A stretch of 35,676 nucleotides of DNA from an uncultured Coriobacteriia bacterium (GTDB taxonomy: Bacteria > Actinomycetota > Coriobacteriia > Coriobacteriales > QAMH01): NCBI GenBank assembly GCA_949879855.1, contig CATLBX010000004.1, positions 1 through 35,676 of the forward strand, given 5' to 3'. Under the pieces are notes generated by a model. It was not told where the DNA came from. It ran no database searches and saw nothing but the letters and a program-made list of their open reading frames with translations. The position numbers and the translations under genes were made by a program. This document shows positions 28,719 to 35,676 of the stretch, one piece after another; the stretch's first letter is position 1; each line of letters opens with the position of its first letter.

Positions 28719-31385
28719 TCAGCCCATCTTCTGCGTAAGCGCCACCTCCAGCCGCAGCAGCTCGGGGTCGGTGGTGACGAGCGCGTTGTAGAGCTCCCGC
28801 GTCTCGATGGACGGATCGAGCCCGAGGGTGCTTTGCAGGTAGTCACGGCACGAGAGAAACGTCTTGATGGCCGGGCAGCGCTGGCCCGAGGCGATCTGCG
28901 CCTTCATGAGCACGCGGTACACGTCCTCGCGACCCTGGTCCTCCTCCATGGCCTTGCGTGCGAACCACAGGGCGATGCGCGTGTCGTGTACCCGCAAGGC
29001 GCATTCCGTCGCCGCGACCATGGCATCGACGTACAGCGCACGGTAGCGGTCGCGCTGGGCGTTGACGGCGCGTATGCCCCTTTCGCTGGGTATGAGCTCT
29101 CCCCGGTAGAGGACCTCGATCTTCGCGTAGGTGTCGAGCAGGTAGTTCGCGTCGTGGTCCGAGACGAGCAGATGCCGCGTGAGCTGCTCGAATTCGGCGA
29201 CATCGGAGCGCACGAACCGCGGGTCCACGCGGCAGTACTCGCCATTGCGCTCGAGATAGGGCGCCTCGCCGACTATCGAGACGCAATTGGCCCAGACGGT
29301 ATAGAAATTATCGAGCGCATGGGTGCGTGATAACCCCGGCCACAGCTGCTTGAAGAGGTCTTCACGGGGTACGTCGCGACCGTGGTTGAGCACGAGCAGG
29401 GCAAAGAGCGCGCGGGCCTTCTTGCGCCACTTGCCCTCGCTGAGAAACGCGTCGCCGATGGTGACCTCGAAGCCACCGAACAGGCGCACGTACATCTCGT
29501 CGGCTCTCGTGGCGGCAACGTCGGGACCCGGGGTCTTGACGGCATCCTGGGAGGACAACCCCCGCAGCTCCCAGGGAATCGAGGCGGATTCCCGTCCGCA
29601 ACAGGCGGCGAGCATTCCGAGCATGTGGGCGGCGCCGTCGAGGACCTTGGCATCGCGCCGGTCGACGACCGGGCCAACCAACCCGAAGTACCCCGTTTGC
29701 CACATGTCACGCACGAGCAGGGCCTCCGAGAAGGTCGACACCCCGCAGCGGCGCATCCTGAGCACGGCATCGCATCCCAGCTCCTGGACAAGACGACGCA
29801 AGCCGGGATTGTCCACATGGGCGAGCACGTGCAGGCCAAGCCTGAATGCCCGGGTGTCGCCAATGGACTCGGCGTTCTGGGTGAACAGCGCGCCGAGCTG
29901 TCGCACCCGCTGCTTGCCCGGACCGCGCCGCACCTTTTCGTACCTGAGGTCATCGTCGGGCCCGGCAGGGCAGAACGCCCGCGCAAGCTCGGCGTTCGTG
30001 CACGAGTCGAGCACGTTGGCGACAAAGGCCAGGGCACTTGGCGCAGTATCTTCTGACGAGAGCGCGTATTGCTCGTTGTCGACGATCGCGTTCTCGTCGA
30101 ACTGGGCGAGGACGATGCGCGCCGCGACGCTCGCGGCATCGGGCTTCTCGGCTGAGCCCTGCATAACGAGGACGCGTCGTGCGATATGGCAGGCCTCGCG
30201 CGCGTCTCCGGACAGGCCGGCTACCCAGGCGTGAATCGCCTGCAACGTGCCACTTGCCGCGTACGTCGCCTCGGGGCAGCGGTCGAGCAACGTGGAGACA
30301 AGATGCACCTCGCCCGCATCGAGGAAATCCCAACCGTGCTCGACGAGCCAGGCCGCGCAACGCTCGTCATTGCAGAAAGCGTCGATGATGGCGGAGCCAC
30401 GACGCAGGTCACCGCGCCTGAACAACGCGCCGAGCACACGTTCGGAAAGCGCATGGCTACCCTCGAGCACGACCGGCTCGAGCTTGTTGGCAAGAATCGC
30501 CCACCTCAGGTCGGCCAGCTCGAAGCCGGCGACCCCGAACGCTCCCGAAACCGTGTCGATGCCAAAGATCGGATAATCGCGCACGAGCAGGGACAGGTCC
30601 TCGTTCCTGAGAGTGACGCCAACGCCCCCGAGGTCATGCATCGTCCCCGTCTTGAACAAGAGCATGGCGAACATGCCGCGCACGAGCTCGAGAGGCAGCT
30701 TCTCGGAGAACAGCTCCTTGAGGCACTGGCGCTGCGCCATCGTGCTTTCGCCCCAGATGACCGCCGGGGCATGGCCGAACAGCAGCTTGCCGGCATCGAC
30801 CCAGCGCTTCTTGCCAAACGCCCGACTACCGCCATCTTGCTCCGTCACCTGGCGGGGAGCGCACTCCTGCTCGGAGACGAGCAGGTCGGCTGCGTGTATG
30901 CAGAGGCAATCGGATTGCAGGGCACTGAGGGAGTCGCAGGTTGGCGTCGTGGTCATGACGACCTCGATGCCGACATAGAGGGCGGCCTCGATGTGCCGCG
31001 AGAGCATGTTGGCGCGTTGCTCGCGCAGCCAGGGCACGTCATCGAGAACGACCAGGCTCGCAGGGGCGCCTCGCCGCAAGATCGCGTTGTCGTTCCCGTC
31101 AAGCGAGAGCAGGAAGTCGGGACTCGAGGCATCGACCCAGTTGACGGCGTCGGTGCGAAAGAGGCGTTGCGCGTATTCGCGGGCGAGCTCCGTCTTCCCA
31201 AAACCATGTGGGGCCGTGATGACCCGCAGGACATTGCGCTCCTGGAGCATCGTCGATATGAGCTCGTCTCGCTTTACGTGTCCTGCCGACAGCGCCTGCG
31301 TGCACGCGTCCTTCGCGAAACCGTGCCGTTGACTCCCGCCCGCGTCCTCCAATGCCCCGAAATCGAGCTTCAGTTCCTCGTCCAT
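28719..31385 (-). CDS. Large transcriptional regulator: N-terminal P-loop NTPase plus C-terminal winged-helix/BTAD (SARP/AfsR-like)
   Basis: Walker A-like VITAPHGFGKTELAREYA, LVVLDDVPWL; C-terminal VRLFGGFEVTIGDAFLSEGKWRKKARALFALLVLNHGRDVPREDLFKQLWP then BTAD-like helices (YRALYVDAMVAATE...REDVYRVLMKAQIASGQRCPAIKTF). Start ATG at 31385 chosen over ORF start 31448. Confidence 0.85.
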   Translation of the reverse strand: MDEELKLDFGALEDAGGSQRHGFAKDACTQALSAGHVKRDELISTMLQERNVLRVITAPHGFGKTELAREYAQRLFRTDAVNWVDASSPDFLLSLDGNDNAILRRGAPASLVVLDDVPWLREQRANMLSRHIEAALYVGIEVVMTTTPTCDSLSALQSDCLCIHAADLLVSEQECAPRQVTEQDGGSRAFGKKRWVDAGKLLFGHAPAVIWGESTMAQRQCLKELFSEKLPLELVRGMFAMLLFKTGTMHDLGGVGVTLRNEDLSLLVRDYPIFGIDTVSGAFGVAGFELADLRWAILANKLEPVVLEGSHALSERVLGALFRRGDLRRGSAIIDAFCNDERCAAWLVEHGWDFLDAGEVHLVSTLLDRCPEATYAASGTLQAIHAWVAGLSGDAREACHIARRVLVMQGSAEKPDAASVAARIVLAQFDENAIVDNEQYALSSEDTAPSALAFVANVLDSCTNAELARAFCPAGPDDDLRYEKVRRGPGKQRVRQLGALFTQNAESIGDTRAFRLGLHVLAHVDNPGLRRLVQELGCDAVLRMRRCGVSTFSEALLVRDMWQTGYFGLVGPVVDRRDAKVLDGAAHMLGMLAACCGRESASIPWELRGLSSQDAVKTPGPDVAATRADEMYVRLFGGFEVTIGDAFLSEGKWRKKARALFALLVLNHGRDVPREDLFKQLWPGLSRTHALDNFYTVWANCVSIVGEAPYLERNGEYCRVDPRFVRSDVAEFEQLTRHLLVSDHDANYLLDTYAKIEVLYRGELIPSERGIRAVNAQRDRYRALYVDAMVAATECALRVHDTRIALWFARKAMEEDQGREDVYRVLMKAQIASGQRCPAIKTFLSCRDYLQSTLGLDPSIETRELYNALVTTDPELLRLEVALTQKMG

Positions 31386-31398
31386 GACCGTACCTCCC

Positions 31399-31656
31399 TC
31401 AGAGCAGCGTTTCGCACACGAGGAAGACGACCTGGGATAGCGCCGCATGCGGCGTGCACGTGACTGCGATCGCGCAGATGAGCAGGAGCATGCCGCCTGC
31501 AGAGAGCAGGCATGACACGATGAGCAACGCGCGTGGCTGGCGCACCTCGCGCGCCCCTTGGCCCTCGGGGGCCTCGTCTCGTGAAAACCGGGCGAGACGC
31601 TCCATTATGGCCGGGGCGCTTTCCTGCGAAGGTGCAGGTGGAACCACAATGCTCAT
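31399..31656 (-). CDS. Small membrane protein, 85 aa
   Basis: Pro/acid-rich N-terminus, then hydrophobic ALLIVSCLLSAGGMLLLICAIAVTCTPHAALSQVVFLVCETLL; 13 bp upstream of the regulator gene, same strand. Confidence 0.6.
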   Translation of the reverse strand: MSIVVPPAPSQESAPAIMERLARFSRDEAPEGQGAREVRQPRALLIVSCLLSAGGMLLLICAIAVTCTPHAALSQVVFLVCETLL

Positions 31657-31718
31657 CTTGACTCCTCGCTATCGCTCTTGCGAGAAGGCAGGGTACCCGC
31701 ACCGATTATCGCGCTCGT

Positions 31719-31749
31719 GAAAAATCATCTCCACAAGATATGATTTTTC
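31719..31749. repeat. Perfect 10-bp inverted repeat, AT-rich
   Basis: gaaaaatcat ctccacaagat atgatttttc. Confidence 0.8.
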
Positions 31750-31750
31750 G

Positions 31751-31764
31751 CAAACCATGGTTTG
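31751..31764. promoter_or_regulatory. Perfect 14-bp palindrome, candidate operator
   Basis: caaaccatggtttg. Confidence 0.5.
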
Positions 31765-31771
31765 AATTAGC

Positions 31772-31781
31772 GTTACGTAAC
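31772..31781. promoter_or_regulatory. Perfect 10-bp palindrome, candidate operator
   Basis: gttacgtaac. Confidence 0.4.
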
Positions 31782-31787
31782 TCGCAT

Positions 31788-32492
31788 CTATTCCACCACG
31801 GCGCTGATGTCTATGTGGACCTTCAGAAGGCGCACGCCCTTGACGTCAATGAGTACGTCGCGACATATCCGCTTGAAACCGCTTCTCTCGAGGGCACCGT
31901 GCCCGACAAGGTCACCATAGGGCATGTCGCTCGTGACAATCTGGGGCTCAGCGGGCCTGGTCGCATGCCAGCGACCCGACTCCGCGAGATGCAGCACATC
32001 GGCACGCGAGTTGTCATGCTCGACGAGCCTGCTCAGGTCGATGCTGACATCGACACCCGATTTTCCGTAGATGATGTTATAGATGCCGCAGTACATGACG
32101 AGAAAGGCAAGGAGCACATCGCCCGCCTCGCGGTGGGTGCACACGATGATGAGCTTGAGGCGTTCGGGGTGGCTTTCCTTCCGGAAGAAGCTCTCGAGCC
32201 CCATGGCCATGTCGTCGGCGTCCATGAAATACGCCTCGTCGATGATCGCGAGGCTTCCGCCTGCCGCGATGGTGTTGTGGAGCACGTTTTCGAGCGCTCC
32301 TTCGTGAGGTGGATTGAAACGCAAGTCGATGTCATCCCCTAGCACCGACGTGAAGTAACCGCTTCTCTCGTGCGTCGTCAGAACGACCGCACCCTTGGAA
32401 TCGCATGGAGTCTTCATCTGCCCAATCCCCCCTATGATGATATGTCCCTGCCCGTGCACGCACCTCCTTGCCCTATAATCCCTTGTGGTCAT
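31788..32492 (-). CDS. P-loop NTPase-like protein with degenerate Walker A
   Basis: GHIIIGGIGQMKTPCDSKGAVVLTTHE (degenerate P-loop), GGSLAIIDEAYFMDADD (Walker B-like), LKLIIVCTHREAGD. Start codon uncertain: ATG 32492, GTG 32459 or ATG 32417. Confidence 0.6.
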   Translation of the reverse strand: MTTRDYRARRCVHGQGHIIIGGIGQMKTPCDSKGAVVLTTHERSGYFTSVLGDDIDLRFNPPHEGALENVLHNTIAAGGSLAIIDEAYFMDADDMAMGLESFFRKESHPERLKLIIVCTHREAGDVLLAFLVMYCGIYNIIYGKSGVDVSIDLSRLVEHDNSRADVLHLAESGRWHATRPAEPQIVTSDMPYGDLVGHGALERSGFKRICRDVLIDVKGVRLLKVHIDISAVVE

Positions 32493-32515
32493 GACTATAT
32501 GACGGGCCCTAGTAG

Positions 32516-32998
32516 ATGGGAAGGCAAATGACCGGTAAACCGCAGCGGGACATGCCCAAGGAGACGATTCGGGTCGCCGTCGGCGAAGACGTCTACGCTT
32601 CGGTACTGCCGTTGCTCAAGAACGACGCCCTGACCTTTGCGAGCGTAAGCCAGCTCGTCGAGACCATCGTCTTTCTATCCGAACACATCTATGTCGCGGA
32701 AATCGATGACAGCTTCGTCATCGGACTCGTGAAGCTACGGGCGAACAGGACCATCGCCCAAATCAGAGATCCGCGGCTTACGGCATCGCGCTACATACAC
32801 GTCACGCTCGACGTGGGCGCGGTCGAATTCCTCGATTTGCTCGTGCGCAAGTATCACACGCTCTTCAGGAACCGCAGTGACGTCATGGAACTCCTGCTCC
32901 TCAACATCGGGCAGGAATGCGATACGCCAAGCGGGATTCGCTATTACGCAAACAGGCTTGCCGAGGTGCTCAGCTTGCACCCCACCCGCAAACGATAG
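32516..32998 (+). CDS. Hypothetical protein, possible tandem ribbon-helix-helix regulator
   Basis: Two similar segments: IRVAVGEDVYASVLPLLKNDALTFASVSQLVETIVFLS and IHVTLDVGAVEFLDLLVRKYHTLFRNRSDVMELLLLNI. Divergent from the 31788-32492 gene. Start may be ATG 32528. Confidence 0.6.
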   Translation: MGRQMTGKPQRDMPKETIRVAVGEDVYASVLPLLKNDALTFASVSQLVETIVFLSEHIYVAEIDDSFVIGLVKLRANRTIAQIRDPRLTASRYIHVTLDVGAVEFLDLLVRKYHTLFRNRSDVMELLLLNIGQECDTPSGIRYYANRLAEVLSLHPTRKR

Positions 32999-33001
32999 GC
33001 C

Positions 33002-33640
33002 CTATTTCTCGCGTTCGAGGCGCTTCTTGTGCGCGGCGACGATCTGCTCGGAGCGCATGCGCAGGGTGCCGGAGGCGTTCTCGGAATCGAACTTCATGCG
33101 CTGCGCGAGTGCGGAGCTCGTGGCAAGCGAGATGTTCCCCTCGGCGAAGGCGACGAGCTGCATGAGCATGTCGGTGAATTCGGGATTGCCGTGATAGCAC
33201 TGGATGGCCTCGTCGATCTGCGTCCAGACCTCCTCGGAGTTATCCACCGAAGCGCTCCCGTAACCGCAGAAGAAGTGGAACGCGGCCTCGCGCACGAAGC
33301 CGTTCGTCTCGTCATAGAGCGAATCCTCCGCGGCGACGAGCACGTCCTCGTCATAGCGCTGGCCGGCCTTGCCCATCTGGTCGAGCGCGTGCAGGACCTC
33401 CCAGCGCGTCTGCGCCTCGGGCTTGGTCAGGCCGCTTGCGATGTCATCAGCGTAGGGCAGCAGCACGCTCGCGTCCTTGCTGGCGATGAGCGCCACGGTC
33501 GAGGCGGCCTTCTGGCGACGGATCCTGCTCGACCCGGCTATCTCCTGCGCGAGCGCATCGACAATGTCTTCGTCGACAAGCGCCTGCTCGGCCAGGGCCT
33601 CGCGCTCCTCCGCCGTGCCAATCTTCAGTTCCTCTGCCAT
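33002..33640 (-). CDS. HEAT-repeat-like hypothetical protein
   Basis: Alpha-helical repeats: RRQKAASTVALIASKDASVLLPYADDIASGLTKPEAQTRWEVLHALDQM... Confidence 0.7.
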   Translation of the reverse strand: MAEELKIGTAEEREALAEQALVDEDIVDALAQEIAGSSRIRRQKAASTVALIASKDASVLLPYADDIASGLTKPEAQTRWEVLHALDQMGKAGQRYDEDVLVAAEDSLYDETNGFVREAAFHFFCGYGSASVDNSEEVWTQIDEAIQCYHGNPEFTDMLMQLVAFAEGNISLATSSALAQRMKFDSENASGTLRMRSEQIVAAHKKRLEREK

Positions 33641-33677
33641 AGGAGCACGCCCTTTCGCTTCTCGTTGCCTGTCTTGC

Positions 33678-35093
33678 CTAGTCGTTGTAGAACGTCTGCA
33701 CGTGGTCGATCTCCTGAACGACCTCTTCTTGCACCGTCTGCTCGCGCTCGTCCATGGAAACGTAGGAGCGCGTGTTGTTGATTGCCTTGTACGCGGGGCG
33801 AATGATGCGCTTGCCCTCGACGATCTCCTCGAAGCGATGCGCCGCCCAGCCAGCCATGCGGGCCGTGGCGAACAACGGCGTGTAGAGCTCTTCGGGGATG
33901 CCGAGCATCATGTACACGAGCCCGGAGTACATGTCGATGTTGGCGCAGATCGCCTTGCGAGAGCCACGAGCCTCCTGGAAGAGCTCGGGCGTGAGCCGCT
34001 CGATGGTCTCCACGAGCTCGAACTCCTGCTCGTACTGCGTGCCATGGGCGAGCTCGCGCGCGTACTTCTTGCAGATGGTCGCACGCGGATCGCTGAGCGT
34101 GTAGACGGCATGGCCCATGCCGTAGATGAGGCCGCTGTTGTCGAAGGCCTCCTTCTTGAGGACGCGGCGCAGGTAGTCGGCCACCTGCCCCTCATCGCTC
34201 GGGTCGCTCACCTGCTCCATGAGGTCGCGGCGCTGCTCGACCACCTTGATGTTGGCGCCGCCGTGCCGCGGCCCCTTGAGCGAGCATATGCCACCGGCAT
34301 AGGCCGAGTACGCATCGGTACCGCTCGAGGTGAGGACGCGCGTGGTGAAGGTCGAGTTGTTGCCTCCGCCGTGCTCGGCGTGGAGCATGAGCATGATGTC
34401 GAGCATGCGGGCTTCCTCGGCCGTGTACTGCATGTCGTGACGCAGCATGTAGAGGAAGGTCTCGGCAGTCGAGAGACCCGGCTTGGGCGGGTTTATGTAC
34501 ATGGGGCTGCCGGCAACGGTGCGCTGGCGGCTGGCCAGATAGGACAGGGCGGCGATACGCGGCAGGCGGCTCAGGAGCTGGACGGCGACCTCGATTTCAT
34601 GGCGCTTGTTGATGGCGTCGATCTCGTCGGCACCGTCGGCGGCGTAGAGCATGAGCACGCTGCGGGCCATCATGTTCATGACGTTTTCGGACGGGTAGTT
34701 CATGATGAGGTTGTTGACGAAGCCGTTCGGCAGGTCGCGAAAGCCGTCGATGGCGGCGTTGAAGCGCTCGAGTTCGGCGCGCTTGGGCAGGTCACCGGCA
34801 ATCAGGAGGTAGGCAAGTTCCTCGTAGCCGGCACGGCCCTCCGCGGCGGCGGCGTCGACGAGGTCCTCGATGTCGTAGCCGCGCAACGTAAGCCGGCCTT
34901 CGTCGGGCACGCGCACTCCCTCATCCGTAAGGTAGCCGTGCACGTTGGATATCGAGGTGATGCCGGCGACGACACCCGTGCCATCGGCATTGCGCAGACC
35001 GCGTTTGACGTTGAAGTGGCTGTAATAGCTCTGGTCGTAACCGCTATATGCACCAAAGTGCTGAAAGACCTCGGATTCCTTTGGATCTGACAC
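33678..35093 (-). CDS. gltA: Citrate synthase
   Basis: LRGYDIEDLVDAAAAEGRAGYEELAYLLIAG, MLMLHAEHGGGNNSTFTTRVLTSSGTDAYSAYAGGICSLKGPRHGGAN, GMGHAVYTLSDPRA. Start GTG at 35093 (VSDPKESEVFQHFG) inferred. Confidence 0.92.
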   Translation of the reverse strand: MSDPKESEVFQHFGAYSGYDQSYYSHFNVKRGLRNADGTGVVAGITSISNVHGYLTDEGVRVPDEGRLTLRGYDIEDLVDAAAAEGRAGYEELAYLLIAGDLPKRAELERFNAAIDGFRDLPNGFVNNLIMNYPSENVMNMMARSVLMLYAADGADEIDAINKRHEIEVAVQLLSRLPRIAALSYLASRQRTVAGSPMYINPPKPGLSTAETFLYMLRHDMQYTAEEARMLDIMLMLHAEHGGGNNSTFTTRVLTSSGTDAYSAYAGGICSLKGPRHGGANIKVVEQRRDLMEQVSDPSDEGQVADYLRRVLKKEAFDNSGLIYGMGHAVYTLSDPRATICKKYARELAHGTQYEQEFELVETIERLTPELFQEARGSRKAICANIDMYSGLVYMMLGIPEELYTPLFATARMAGWAAHRFEEIVEGKRIIRPAYKAINNTRSYVSMDEREQTVQEEVVQEIDHVQTFYND

Positions 35094-35400
35094 GTGCTGC
35101 TCTTTCGCTTGGCATGCGCATGGGTGTTGCGCAGGGGTTTGCAATGTAAGCGGCTATTATACTCCAGCATGATGCAGTGCCCGGTAACGGGAACGTGACA
35201 GGTGGGCGAATCCGACAGGCGATTGAGGGCTTGCCCTCGCACCCGACCTGCACCTCGCGCGCTGCCGCTGCGGAACTCGCGCGCATAAATCGCGCGCTCA
35301 GACAGTCCTCGCAAAACCGCATCGCGCTCGTCGCATGTCTGCTCGAGATGCCCACAATCGCCTGTTGTATTCGCCGGTTTGAATTTGGAGGGCTCTCGTT

Positions 35401-35676
35401 CTACAGCTCCCGGCGGGATTCGATGGCACGCCCGAGCGTGACCTCGTCCGCGTACTCGAGTTCGCCACCCACGGGAAGGCCGCTGGCCAGACGCGTCACA
35501 CGAATGCCAAGCGGTTTGATGATGCGGGCCAGGTAGCTGGCCGTGGTCTCGCCCTCCACATCAGGGTTCGTGGCGACGAGAACTTCCTCGACGGGCTCGG
35601 ACCCCAGACGCGCCATGAGGTCGGAGATGTGCAGGTCCTCGGGCATCGACCCTTCCATGGGATTGATGACGCCCCC
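35401..35676 (-). CDS. recR: Recombination protein RecR (C-terminal part, truncated by window edge)
   Basis: [90 protein letters not shown]; Toprim core and RecR C-terminal motif. Confidence 0.95.
   Translation of the reverse strand, partial: GGVINPMEGSMPEDLHISDLMARLGSEPVEEVLVATNPDVEGETTASYLARIIKPLGIRVTRLASGLPVGGELEYADEVTLGRAIESRREL

Noticed and set aside
30186-31463. 425-aa plus-strand ORF opposite the BTAD regulator
   Set aside because: Antisense shadow; the minus strand has P-loop and wHTH/BTAD features.
33477-35090. 537-aa plus-strand ORF opposite citrate synthase and the HEAT-like gene
   Set aside because: Antisense shadow spanning two genes; low-complexity composition.
35160-35240. 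Resemblance to ydaO (c-di-AMP) riboswitch core (aggtgggcgaatccgacaggcg)
   Set aside because: Only one short segment matches what I remember; other conserved blocks are missing and no plus-strand gene follows.
35275-35305. GC-rich hairpin gcgcgcataaatcgcgcgc between recR and gltA
   Set aside because: Alternating GC self-complementarity is expected by chance in this composition; no U-tract or gene context.

Overview
This looks like a high-GC Coriobacteriia-type actinobacterial chromosome segment; the taxonomy is inferred from protein character only. Housekeeping genes, almost all on the minus strand, frame an accessory island at about 4.0-18 kb. Left core: clpC (partial), a glutaredoxin-like gene, lysS, greA, tatA, tRNA-Pro(CGG). 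The island holds a secreted C1A cysteine protease with a C-terminal DUF5648-like module, a zinc-ribbon/YARHG membrane protein, a VapBC-like toxin-antitoxin pair with a palindromic candidate operator, TA-like remnants, and a broken multidomain surface protein gene. That gene has a 1-nt frameshift cutting off its DUF5648 module and a 5' end lost at an interspersed repeat. The island continues with a HepT/MntA module whose antitoxin carries an RHH-like N-terminus, divergent LytTR and XRE regulators, and three NlpC/P60 paralogs. Right core: polyprenyl synthetase, tRNA-Leu(UAA), divIC-like, mazG-like, ftsX, ftsE, split transketolase, prfB, secA. Next comes a second accessory locus at 28.7-33 kb: a BTAD-type regulator with a P-loop, a small membrane protein, a P-loop-like protein with a degenerate Walker A, and a divergent possible tandem-RHH protein. 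Several perfect palindromes sit inside this locus. The window ends with citrate synthase and recR (partial). The best leads for something undescribed are the 28.7-33 kb locus, the RHH-MNT/HepT cassette bracketed by palindromic repeats, and the DUF5648 surface-protein duplication and decay.
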